Origin: Ruminococcaceae bacterium UBA5450
GTDB lineage: Bacteria; Bacillota; Clostridia; Oscillospirales; Acutalibacteraceae
DNA length: 7,787 nucleotides
Direction of reading: 5' to 3'
Assembly (NCBI GenBank): GCA_002424295.1
Contig: DIQY01000021.1
Coordinates: forward strand, 26,301-34,087
Position numbers and translations under genes: made by a program. Shown here piece after piece: positions 1-5,554 of this stretch. The notes beneath the pieces are model-generated. The model made no database searches, was not told the DNA's origin, and saw only the letters and a program-made list of their open reading frames with translations. Each line of letters begins with the position of its first letter. Position 1 is the first letter of the stretch.

Positions 1-75
1 AACCGAGCAGCATTAAGCGGAATTGCCGCGTGCGATGCAGGAAAGTCTGTCCGTCTGTATATCCGAGTTCATGGA
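1..75 (+). ncRNA. ffs: Signal recognition particle RNA, 3' part (5' half outside window)
   Basis: The window starts at what appears to be the end of the GNRA (GGAA) tetraloop of SRP RNA helix 8. The sequence AACCGAGCAGC at 1-11 fits the tetraloop end, closing pairs and the 3' side of the asymmetric loop (AGCAGC) that binds Ffh. The following TTAAGCGG, then GCGTGCGATGCAGG, resembles the descending 3' strand of helices 8 and 5 in bacterial SRP RNAs. The RNA acts with Ffh to target membrane proteins co-translationally. Its place directly before dnaX is the usual Firmicute arrangement, which supports the call. The 5' half is missing, so pairing cannot be tested. I cannot tell whether this is the short (about 100 nt) or the long Alu-containing form. 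The 3' end given here is a guess, set just before the hairpin at 76-92. Confidence 0.72.
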
Positions 76-112
76 CCGCAGAAATTCTGCGGCTGCCTTG
101 CTTTTTGATTTT
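76..112 (+). terminator. Possible terminator after SRP RNA
   Basis: CCGCAG (76-81) and CTGCGG (87-92) form a short stem around AAATT. It is followed, after a 9-base gap, by TTTTT and then TTTT (102-112). The gap between stem and T-tract makes it weaker than a textbook intrinsic terminator. It may allow read-through into dnaX, for which I see no convincing separate promoter in the 47 bases before its start. It could instead be a terminal hairpin of the RNA itself. Confidence 0.4.
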
Positions 113-139
113 AGGGCCTTAACAAAGGAGGGATATTCT

Positions 140-1831
140 GTGTATCAGGTGCTGTATCGTAAGTGGAGACCGCGCGTTTTTTCTGATGTAGTCGGTCAAC
201 CCCAGGTAACGGAAACACTTAAAAACGAACTTAAAACCGGCAGAATTTCCCACGCCTATCTCTTTACCGGCTCCCGCGGTACCGGAAAAACCACCTGTGC
301 GAAAATCTTAGCAAAGGCGGTCAACTGCCTTCACCTCAAAGATGGAGATCCCTGCGGCGAATGTGAAATCTGCCGCGGAATCTCAGACGGAACCGTGATG
401 GATATTGTGGAAATCGATGCTGCCAGCAATAACGGTGTCGACAACATCCGGGCCCTGCGGGAAGAAGCAAATTTCACCCCCGCTGCCGCTAAATATCGTG
501 TTTACATCATTGATGAAGTTCACATGCTTTCTGTAGGTGCTTTTAACGCTTTATTAAAGACGCTGGAAGAGCCTCCTGCCCATGTGATCTTTATTTTAGC
601 AACGACAGAAGTGCATAAGCTTCCCGCAACGATTCTTTCCCGCTGTCAGCGGTTTGATTTTCGCCGCATTCCGGCGGAAGATATTGCCAAAAGGCTTCAG
701 TATGTAACCGAGCAGGAAGGCGGTTCTCTCGATCCGGAAGCCGGTATGCTTTTATCAAGGCTTGCAGATGGAGCTCTGCGTGATGCACTCTCCCTTCTTG
801 ATCAGTGCCTTGGAAGAAGCCGTGAAATCACCGTACAAGTTGTCAATGAAACAGCCGGACTTGCCGGAAGGGATCATCTCTTTGCGCTTGCGGATGCAGT
901 TCAAAACAGAGACAGCAGCAGCGCCCTGCAGACGATTGACGAGCTTTACCGCGGCGGCAAGGATATGGCGCGGCTTTGTGAAGAATTCTCCTCTCATCTG
1001 CGCGGCATGATGCTGATTAAAACGATGAAAAATGCACGCTCGATTCTGGCAGTAACAGAAGAAGAATGGAACGCGATGCAAGAGCAGGCGCTAAAGATGC
1101 CTCTCCCTACACTGCTGCACGGGTTAGATGTTCTTCAGGAAACTCTTGATAAAATGTACCGCGGCGGAGATCGCCGCATTGAGATAGAAATGGCCATGAT
1201 TCGGCTGACTTCTCCGGAACTGGATGACAGTAAATCATCCATTCTGCGGCGGCTTGATCATCTGGAAAAAGGAACGCCGCGCAGAAAAGTGGCGGAAAAT
1301 ACGCAGCCAGCCTCTGATTTTACTTTGCCGATCTCACAGGAAGCGTCTAATGAAGCAAAAAAAGAGCCTATCTCTGCTCCTGTTGCTCCCTCTATTCCTG
1401 AGGTTTCAGCTGCTTCTTCCTCTGTCACTGAAAAGTCTGAAGAACACAAAAGTTCCACAGCGGTTAAGGCACCGGAAAAAGGTGCTGAAGAACTTCTAAA
1501 AAACATACAACCATTTTCAGAATGGCCGGAAGTGTTGGAAGCTCTTAAAACTTATTCCCGCACAATCGCTGCCGCTTTTAATGGTTCCACCGCTTATTTA
1601 AGCGGTGGCTATGTTTTGATCGACGCCAAAAATGAGATGGCTTTTAAGCTGCTTCGGGAATCCAGTCAGCGGGATCATATGAGGGAAGCCATTCAAAATA
1701 TCACCGGAAAAGTTTACCGGTTAGGCCCTTATCGGCCCAGTGGAGATGCTGAAAAAGCCAAATCCGAAGACCCCTTGATTGCTCTAGCCCAAAAGGCGCA
1801 AAATGCAGGAATTGAAGTTACCGAAAAATAA
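140..1831 (+). CDS. dnaX: DNA polymerase III subunits gamma and tau
   Basis: This is the ATPase of the replicative clamp loader, which opens the beta sliding clamp and loads it on primed DNA; the full-length tau form also links polymerase cores and the DnaB helicase. I chose the GTG at 140 (MYQVLYRKWRP, the family's usual N-terminus) because AAAGGAGGG at 124-132 sits correctly before it. The frame is open upstream to an ATG at 23, but that lies inside the SRP RNA. The product is 563 residues. It shows Walker A GSRGTGKT (44-51), a zinc site of Cys63, Cys72, Cys75 and Cys78, the DEVH box (125-128), sensor 1 ATTEVHK (154-160), the SRC motif (167-169), and sensor 2 in GALRDALSLLDQ. A low-complexity Ser/Pro/Glu/Lys linker (about residues 395-450) precedes a C-terminal tau-type domain. 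A possible -1 frameshift site at codons 407-408 is listed separately. Confidence 0.97.
   Translation: MYQVLYRKWRPRVFSDVVGQPQVTETLKNELKTGRISHAYLFTGSRGTGKTTCAKILAKAVNCLHLKDGDPCGECEICRGISDGTVMDIVEIDAASNNGVDNIRALREEANFTPAAAKYRVYIIDEVHMLSVGAFNALLKTLEEPPAHVIFILATTEVHKLPATILSRCQRFDFRRIPAEDIAKRLQYVTEQEGGSLDPEAGMLLSRLADGALRDALSLLDQCLGRSREITVQVVNETAGLAGRDHLFALADAVQNRDSSSALQTIDELYRGGKDMARLCEEFSSHLRGMMLIKTMKNARSILAVTEEEWNAMQEQALKMPLPTLLHGLDVLQETLDKMYRGGDRRIEIEMAMIRLTSPELDDSKSSILRRLDHLEKGTPRRKVAENTQPASDFTLPISQEASNEAKKEPISAPVAPSIPEVSAASSSVTEKSEEHKSSTAVKAPEKGAEELLKNIQPFSEWPEVLEALKTYSRTIAAAFNGSTAYLSGGYVLIDAKNEMAFKLLRESSQRDHMREAIQNITGKVYRLGPYRPSGDAEKAKSEDPLIALAQKAQNAGIEVTEK
1338..1401 (+). other. Candidate programmed -1 frameshift site in dnaX
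   Basis: Within the linker the codons read GCA AAA AAA GAG, so seven A's at 1357-1363 form the heptamer A AAA AAA in the register needed for tandem -1 slippage. E. coli dnaX uses GCA AAA AAG at a similar place. A Shine-Dalgarno-like AGGAAG (1338-1343) lies 13 bases upstream, comparable to the E. coli stimulator. After slippage the new frame reads RAYLCSCCSLYS and stops at TGA 1399-1401, giving about 420 residues against 431 for E. coli gamma. I see no strong stem-loop downstream: only a 4-bp GAGC/GCTC and a 4-bp CTGA/TCAG hairpin. RNA polymerase slippage on the A-run could give the same product. Whether it is used cannot be judged from sequence alone. Confidence 0.5.
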
Positions 1832-1864
1832 AAAATCGAATTACATAAACGGAGGTTTTTACCT

Positions 1865-2212
1865 ATGAAAGCAAGATTACCGGAAGGTTATGGAAAAGGT
1901 GCAGGTAATCTGCAGCAAATCGCGCGTCAGGCACAAAAGCTGCAGGAACAGATGGATGAATTAACTACGGAGCTCGAAGCAAAAGAATATTCCGCTACTG
2001 CCGGCGGAGATGCTGTTAAGGCAACGGCTACCGGGAAATTGGAAATTACCGGTCTGGAAATCAAGCCTGAAGTGATCGATCCGGAAGATGCTGAAATGTT
2101 ATCCGACCTTGTTACTGCCGCTGTAAATGAAGCACTGCGCGCCGCCATAAAGGATAAAAATGAGCGCATGGAAGCACTTTCGGGCGGACTGAACGTTCCG
2201 GGGATGTTTTAA
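1865..2212 (+). CDS. ybaB: YbaB/EbfC family nucleoid-associated protein
   Basis: This 115-residue protein belongs to the small dimeric DNA-binding YbaB/EbfC family, which coats DNA and is almost always encoded between dnaX and recR. A glycine-rich start (MKARLPEGYGKGAGN) leads into an amphipathic helix with the typical IARQAQKLQEQMDELTTELEAKEYSATAGGD pattern split across residues 19-49. Then come a beta hairpin VKATATGKLEITGLEI (51-66) and PEVIDPEDAEMLSDLV followed by a C-terminal helix, the usual family layout. The C-terminus GGLNVPGMF is the flexible Gly/Met-rich tail. The ATG at 1865 has GGAGG at 1851-1855 in front of it, 33 bases after the dnaX stop, so the two are probably co-transcribed. 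The ORF ends directly against recR (TAAATG), suggesting coupled translation. Confidence 0.95.
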   Translation: MKARLPEGYGKGAGNLQQIARQAQKLQEQMDELTTELEAKEYSATAGGDAVKATATGKLEITGLEIKPEVIDPEDAEMLSDLVTAAVNEALRAAIKDKNERMEALSGGLNVPGMF

Positions 2213-2815
2213 ATGCCTTCCTATAATGTTGCGCCGCTTTCCCGACTGATCGAACAATTTGAACGCCTGCCGGGAATTGGACACAAAAGTGCCCAGCGGC
2301 TTGCATATCATGTATTGGGCATGAAAGACGACGAAGCGAAAGCTTTTGCGAACGCCATTTTAGAAGCCCATGAAAAAATTCATTACTGCAAGATCTGCTG
2401 CAACCTGACCGATCAGGAACTTTGCCCTGTTTGTCGGGAAGAAGGGCGGGATCACTCCATTATCTGTGTTGTGGAAGACCCGCGGGATGTTCTTGCGCTG
2501 GAACGCACCCATGAATTTCGGGCAATGTACCATGTTCTGCACGGAGCAATCTCCCCCCTCTCCGGAGTCGGTCCCGAGCAGCTCTGTATTAAAGAACTTT
2601 TGGCTCGTGTAAAAGATCCGAAGGTAAAAGAAGTGATCATGGCCACCAATCCCACCGTGGAAGGGGAAGCGACCGCGATGTATATTTCGCGGCTCTTAAA
2701 GCCCATGGGCATCAAGGTAACGAGGCTCGCCTACGGAATTCCGGTAGGCGGTGATCTTGAATATGCAGATGAAGTTACGCTTTCCCGCGCATTGGAAGGG
2801 CGAAGCGAGCTTTAA
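2213..2815 (+). CDS. recR: Recombination mediator protein RecR
   Basis: RecR works with RecF and RecO to load RecA on gapped single-stranded DNA covered by SSB. At 200 residues it has the normal family length. Visible parts in order are: a helix-hairpin-helix LPGIGHKSAQRLAYH (19-33); a zinc finger with Cys59, Cys62, Cys71 and Cys74 (YCKIC ... CPVC); a Toprim domain with VVEDPRD (86-92) and the stretch HVLHGAISPLSGVGP (107-121); ATNPTVEGEATA (144-155); and the C-terminal Walker-B-like region GIPVGGDLEYAD (175-186). The ATG at 2213 follows the ybaB stop with no gap, and a GGGGA in the ybaB 3' end (from 2200) can serve as ribosome binding site. Expression is thus likely tied to ybaB. Nothing is missing or unusual. 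Confidence 0.97.
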   Translation: MPSYNVAPLSRLIEQFERLPGIGHKSAQRLAYHVLGMKDDEAKAFANAILEAHEKIHYCKICCNLTDQELCPVCREEGRDHSIICVVEDPRDVLALERTHEFRAMYHVLHGAISPLSGVGPEQLCIKELLARVKDPKVKEVIMATNPTVEGEATAMYISRLLKPMGIKVTRLAYGIPVGGDLEYADEVTLSRALEGRSEL

Positions 2816-2838
2816 TCCATAACAAGGAGGTCTTTTCG

Positions 2839-3309
2839 TTGAAAAAGGAAGAAAATTTTAAAACAATCGCCCGAAACAAAAAGGCCTATCATGATTATTT
2901 TGTAGAAGAAAGCATGGAAACTGGCATTGAGCTGCTTGGCACCGAAGTAAAGTCTTTACGAAACGGGCAATGCAATTTAAAAGATGCATGGTGTTCTATT
3001 TCGGACGGAGAATTGATTCTCAACGGTATGCACATCAGTCCTTATGAACATGGCAATATTTTTAACCGTGATCCTATGCGGGTTCGCAAGCTTTTGATGC
3101 ACAAAAAAGAAATTTTAAGGCTCTTTGGTCTGATGAAGCAGCAAGGATACACCTTAATTCCTCTTTCTCTTTATTTTAAGGGAAGCCGTGTCAAAGTGCA
3201 GGTTGGACTCTGCCGCGGCAAAAAGCTTTATGATAAACGGGAAGATCTTGCCAAAAAGGCTGCCAAGCGCGACATGGAACGCGCAATAAAAACTGATATT
3301 CGTTCATGA
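2839..3309 (+). CDS. smpB: SsrA-binding protein SmpB
   Basis: SmpB binds the tRNA-like part of tmRNA and brings it to ribosomes stalled on broken mRNA; its C-terminal tail reads the empty mRNA channel. The 156-residue product has the family hallmarks: ARNKKAYHDYFVEE (11-24), GIELLGTEVKSLR (29-41), YEHGNIFNRDPMRVRKLL (69-86), GYTLIPLSLYFKGSRVKV (103-120), GLCRGKKLYDKRE (123-135), and a basic tail AKKAAKRDMERAI (138-150). The start is TTG at 2839, supported by a perfect AAGGAGG at 2824-2830 with 8-base spacing; no ATG fits. It begins 23 bases after the recR stop, so it probably belongs to the same transcript as dnaX-ybaB-recR. Its partner RNA gene ssrA follows 71 bases downstream, which strongly supports the assignment. 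Confidence 0.97.
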   Translation: MKKEENFKTIARNKKAYHDYFVEESMETGIELLGTEVKSLRNGQCNLKDAWCSISDGELILNGMHISPYEHGNIFNRDPMRVRKLLMHKKEILRLFGLMKQQGYTLIPLSLYFKGSRVKVQVGLCRGKKLYDKREDLAKKAAKRDMERAIKTDIRS

Positions 3310-3336
3310 ATTTTTCATGTAAAAATGAGAAATCTA

Positions 3337-3345
3337 TGGTATGAT
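3337..3345 (+). promoter_or_regulatory. Extended -10 promoter of ssrA
   Basis: TGGTATGAT at 3337-3345 contains the TGn extension and TATGAT, one base from the TATAAT consensus. The region at -35 spacing (about 3317-3322) does not match TTGACA, as is common when the -10 is extended. Transcription would start near 3352, some 29 bases before mature tmRNA. A separate strong promoter is expected for this abundant RNA. Confidence 0.6.
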
Positions 3346-3351
3346 ATTTTT

Positions 3352-3374
3352 AGTCTTGATAATCCATCAAGACT
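3352..3374 (+). other. Perfect 9-bp hairpin in the tmRNA 5' leader
   Basis: AGTCTTGAT (3352-3360) and ATCAAGACT (3366-3374) are exact reverse complements around AATCC. The hairpin lies between the predicted transcription start and mature tmRNA base 1 at 3381. It is not followed by a T-tract (CTTCATGGGGG follows), so it does not look like an smpB terminator. It would form the 5' leader removed by RNase P. Confidence 0.55.
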
Positions 3375-3380
3375 CTTCAT

Positions 3381-3757
3381 GGGGGCGTAAAGGTTTCGAC
3401 GGGGATTGTGAACCACAGTAAGCGAGCAGCGAGGCGGGACCGCTTTAAAATCAGCACTTTTAAATTTAGTTGAGAAATCTTCTAATAACAACAACTATGG
3501 CTATGCCATGGCTGTTGCAGCTTAATTAATATAAGCTGCTGTCCTCTCTGAAAATACCGCGGTTCAGAATTGGGCATCATTTAGCGGTGAACGTGAATCG
3601 GGTAATGCCTTTTATCCGGTCATGAAGTAAAGGCTACCAAAGCTTTGAGCCTGCCGTCCGGCGCAAGGCTGAGGGAATTTTAAAAGAATGGATACGCTCG
3701 TAGAAAGCTATGGGGAACGATTTTCGGACAGGGGTCCGACTCCCCTCGCCTCCACCA
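3381..3757 (+). ncRNA. ssrA: Transfer-messenger RNA (tmRNA, SsrA)
   Basis: tmRNA rescues stalled ribosomes: it is charged with alanine, then serves as a short mRNA that adds a degradation tag. The 5' end GGGGGCG (3381-3387) pairs with CGCCTCC (3747-3753), with one G-T, to form the acceptor stem, followed by A and an encoded CCA (3755-3757). Conserved blocks are TAAAGGTTTCGACGGGG near the 5' end and, near the 3' end, GATACGCTCGTAGAAAGCTATG, read in two pieces around 3690-3712, then TTTTCGGAC. The T-arm is AGGGG/CCCCT with a 7-base loop TCCGACT. The gene is 377 nt, one-piece (not permuted), directly after smpB and before a strong terminator. One oddity is C instead of T at T-loop position 55. 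Confidence 0.97.
3472..3525 (+). other. tmRNA tag-peptide reading frame
   Basis: The frame ending at UAA 3523-3525 reads EKSSNNNNYGYAMAVAA from GAG at 3472. I place the resume codon there because TTAGTT stands just before it, similar to the UAGUC element before the E. coli resume codon, and because EKSSNNNN...AVAA closely parallels the Staphylococcus aureus tag GKSNNNFAVAA. A second in-frame stop (TAA 3532-3534) backs up the first. The hydrophobic AVAA end is the expected ClpXP-type degron. The end of the tag is certain; the resume codon is inferred. Confidence 0.75.
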
Positions 3758-3761
3758 GACT

Positions 3762-3796
3762 AAGTCTGGACGCAATTCGCGTCCAGACTTTTTTTT
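3762..3796 (+). terminator. Intrinsic terminator of ssrA
   Basis: A perfect 12-bp stem, AAGTCTGGACGC (3762-3773) with GCGTCCAGACTT (3779-3790), and a 5-base loop AATTC are followed by a run of eight T's (3789-3796). It begins five bases after the encoded CCA, so tmRNA needs only short 3' trimming. Confidence 0.93.
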
Positions 3797-3855
3797 ACTG
3801 AAACTATTTCGCTGGCATTTTTATCTTGTATCTTTTATGACCTACCTTTTCAATC

Positions 3856-3901
3856 AAAATCTCCGAAGTTCACATCTTTTTGTGGTCTTCGGAGATTTTT
3901 T
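3856..3901. terminator. Hairpin terminator between convergent ssrA and the FMN-binding gene, possibly bidirectional
   Basis: AAAATCTCCGAAG (3856-3868) pairs over 13 bp with CTTCGGAGATTTT (3887-3899). Inside the loop, CACA (3871-3874) can also pair with TGTG (3881-3884). Six T's (3896-3901) follow on the + strand and four on the - strand. It lies 37 bases past the end of the minus-strand gene at 3938 and after the ssrA terminator, so its main job is probably to end the minus-strand transcript and back up ssrA. I see no gene between 3797 and 3937. Confidence 0.75.
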
Positions 3902-3937
3902 ACGTTTATTTCTATTTTTTGAGCCTTTTCAAACCTG

Positions 3938-4786
3938 TTAATGGACTTCAGATAATTTGATATTATTTACTTGCAGTGTCCCTGATACTACCGCGTTCTG
4001 CAATGCACGATATACTGCATTGATCAGGCCGGCTGATGAAAAAGTTGCACCGGAAACAGCATCTACTTGCAACGACTGCTGTCCTATGATTTTGTTAAGT
4101 AAGCTTTTTGCTTCATCAAAATATCGATCTGTATCACTTTTACTAACTACATCAATCGCTATGACCTGACCATTTTTTACGGTAACAGAAACAGTGATTG
4201 TCCCCTTATATCCGTCGGCAGTTCCTTGATAAATGCCATCTTTTAACTGAGCCCCTGAAAATGCAACAATATTTGCACTCGTATCACTCGATATTATTTC
4301 AGCTTGTCCGCTAGTTTGTTCGCTATTATCGCTCACCCTGCTCGACTGTGTGACTGCCGCTGCATGTTGGCTGCTCCCAAATAAACGTTTGGGAAGTTGA
4401 ATTCCAACATCATATATATGTAATACAAGAAACACAATCATTACAACTGTCGCTATTCTATGAGCTGTCATCCATTTGCGTTTTATCTTTTTGCGCAGCA
4501 AATAGGTGAACCACAGAATAAGCGCAAGAACAAAACACGCTGTTCCCCAGTTAAATGTAAACAAAACCGAAGCCGTCTGAAAATTTGTTAATGTAGCCGA
4601 GGCGGGATTCCCTGCGAGAATTCCATGGATCCCTCCTACAATAATCAGCAAAGTTCCAAATGGGATATGGACTTTATGGAAAAAAGCATTTAACTTTTTA
4701 TTTCCGCTAATGCGTGCAATATACCTTAAAGCCGTCATAATCGTGAGTATTACAGCAATCCATGCAAGAATTAAGCTGATAAGCAT
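3938..4786 (-). CDS. Membrane protein with four-helix di-heme-like module and FMN-binding domain
   Basis: The 282-residue protein has two parts. The first is four membrane helices at about residues 2-20, 40-58, 78-97 and 108-127. Helix 2 carries His40 and His54 and helix 4 His109 and His123; both pairs are 14 residues apart, the arrangement used by ferric-reductase-type proteins to hold two b hemes. The second, after a Ser/Gln-rich linker (about 138-172), is an FMN_bind domain (LKDGIYQGTADGYKGTITVSV to DAVSGATFSSAGL). Its SGAT motif (245-248) would carry FMN on Thr248, attached by ApbE. Positive loops after helix 1 (R21, R25, K30, K31) and helix 3 (RKKIKRK, 98-104) put both termini, and hence the flavin, outside the cytoplasm. 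It probably moves electrons across the membrane; partners are unknown. The ATG has GGGAG (4796-4800) upstream. No apbE is present in the window. Confidence 0.85.
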   Translation of the reverse strand: MLISLILAWIAVILTIMTALRYIARISGNKKLNAFFHKVHIPFGTLLIIVGGIHGILAGNPASATLTNFQTASVLFTFNWGTACFVLALILWFTYLLRKKIKRKWMTAHRIATVVMIVFLVLHIYDVGIQLPKRLFGSSQHAAAVTQSSRVSDNSEQTSGQAEIISSDTSANIVAFSGAQLKDGIYQGTADGYKGTITVSVTVKNGQVIAIDVVSKSDTDRYFDEAKSLLNKIIGQQSLQVDAVSGATFSSAGLINAVYRALQNAVVSGTLQVNNIKLSEVH

Positions 4787-4832
4787 TGTTATATTCTCCC
4801 AGTTTATTCTTTATCTTTCTATTTATTTTGTA

Positions 4833-4861
4833 ATAATATCATAATTTCTCCCAAAAAACAA
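4833..4861 (-). promoter_or_regulatory. Promoter of the FMN-binding membrane protein gene
   Basis: Read on the minus strand, TTGTTT (4856-4861) and TATTAT (4833-4838) are separated by exactly 17 bases. TG one base before the -10 (positions 4840-4841) makes it an extended -10. It sits downstream of the terminator at 4882-4921, so the gene probably has its own transcript rather than relying on the tspO one. Confidence 0.6.
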
Positions 4862-4881
4862 CTAGATTTTTATCTGCTGTC

Positions 4882-4921
4882 AAAAATAAAATCCGTGCCG
4901 ACAAAAAGCCAGCACGGATTT
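4882..4921 (-). terminator. Intrinsic terminator of the tspO transcript
   Basis: On the minus strand, AAATCCGTGC (4912-4921) pairs perfectly with GCACGGATTT (4889-4898). The 13-base loop can add a few more pairs. The stem is followed by TTATTTTT. It is 50 bases past the tspO stop codon. Confidence 0.82.
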
Positions 4922-4971
4922 CTATCCCTTATGATTGTCTTTTAACGATGCCCCGTCAAGATTTTAAACGC

Positions 4972-5454
4972 TTAACGATTCAAAAGCCAGATTCCGGCGC
5001 TTAAGTAAGCTGCAAAAGTAATCCAAATAAAATATGGAATCTGCAGCTGCGCCGCAAGTTTATTGATTTTACGAAATTCTGTCATCATAAACAATACCGA
5101 TACCCAAAGCAAAAGGAGCCAGATAAACGCAAACAGATAATTCCGCAGATTAAAAAAGATAATTGTCCAGAAGAAGTTTATTACCAACTGTATTCCATAA
5201 ATCCAGAGAGCCCGGCTCTTTTCTTCATAGTCTGCAGTATATATCATATAAGCGGAAATGCCCATCAAAATATATAGCACCGTCCATACAACCGGAAAAA
5301 GTGCGCCTGGAGGCGCGAGCGGAGGCTTTTTAATATTTTGAAAAATAAAAGTATTACTCTGGGTCAAAAAGCCTGAAACAGCCCCTGTTCCAATACTAAT
5401 CAACAAACTAATGATTAAAGGCTTCCAACGAATATAAAGCGTTTTTGATTTCAT
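4972..5454 (-). CDS. tspO: TspO/MBR family membrane protein
   Basis: The 160-residue protein belongs to the TspO/peripheral benzodiazepine receptor family: five-helix membrane proteins that bind porphyrins such as heme and protoporphyrin IX and are linked to stress and tetrapyrrole control. Family signatures are the loop KPPLAPPGALFPVVWTVLY (43-61), LMGISAYMI (63-71), the third helix with Asn93 and Trp96 (LVINFFWTIIFFNLRN), and the fifth helix QIPYFIWITFAAYLSAGIW (138-156). Five hydrophobic segments can be placed at about 13-30, 51-72, 84-102, 106-124 and 138-157. The ATG at 5454 is preceded by GGGAGGGG (5461-5468). Its own terminator follows, and it appears to be a single-gene transcript. 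I found no convincing promoter in 5469-5511. The exact bacterial role is unsettled; sequence identity to the family is clear. Confidence 0.92.
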   Translation of the reverse strand: MKSKTLYIRWKPLIISLLISIGTGAVSGFLTQSNTFIFQNIKKPPLAPPGALFPVVWTVLYILMGISAYMIYTADYEEKSRALWIYGIQLVINFFWTIIFFNLRNYLFAFIWLLLLWVSVLFMMTEFRKINKLAAQLQIPYFIWITFAAYLSAGIWLLNR

Positions 5455-5511
5455 AAAAGTCCCCTCCCAACATCATAAAGAATATATGCAAGTTGTTTCT
5501 AAAATATTATT

Positions 5512-5548
5512 AAAGGGAGACAGAGTTTTATTTACTCTGTCTCCCTTT
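5512..5548 (-). terminator. Hairpin terminator between the 47-residue protein gene and tspO
   Basis: AAAGGGAGACAGAGT (5512-5526) and ACTCTGTCTCCCTTT (5534-5548) form a perfect 15-bp stem with a 7-base loop. On the minus strand it begins seven bases after the stop codon of the small gene. The T-tract that follows is broken (TTTAATAATATTTT), but the stem is long and stable. It separates the small gene from tspO. Confidence 0.75.
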
Positions 5549-5554
5549 TAACAC

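Noticed and set aside
23..139. N-terminal extension of DnaX from the ATG at 23
   Set aside because: It overlaps the SRP RNA and terminator hairpin, has no good ribosome binding site, and homologues start at the equivalent of MYQVLYRKWRP.
591..1081. Antisense and out-of-frame ORFs within dnaX
   Set aside because: They lie fully inside a strongly conserved gene and resemble no family; they are frame shadows. The same holds for the ORFs antisense to or overlapping ybaB, recR, the FMN-binding gene, cytX and thiD.
1498..1504. Second slippery heptamer A AAA AAC in dnaX (CTA AAA AAC)
   Set aside because: It is in the right register, but AAC is a poor slip codon in bacteria. It lies inside the tau-specific domain, has no stimulator that I can see, and would not give a gamma-sized product.
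3380..3757. A protein-coding gene between smpB and the FMN-binding gene
   Set aside because: The stretch is fully explained by ssrA; the only meaningful frame is the short tag.
4878..4883. Perfect TTGACA (minus strand) as the -35 of the FMN-binding gene
   Set aside because: It overlaps the terminator T-tract, and at 16-18 bases downstream there is no -10 like sequence. The extended -10 pair at 4833-4861 fits better.
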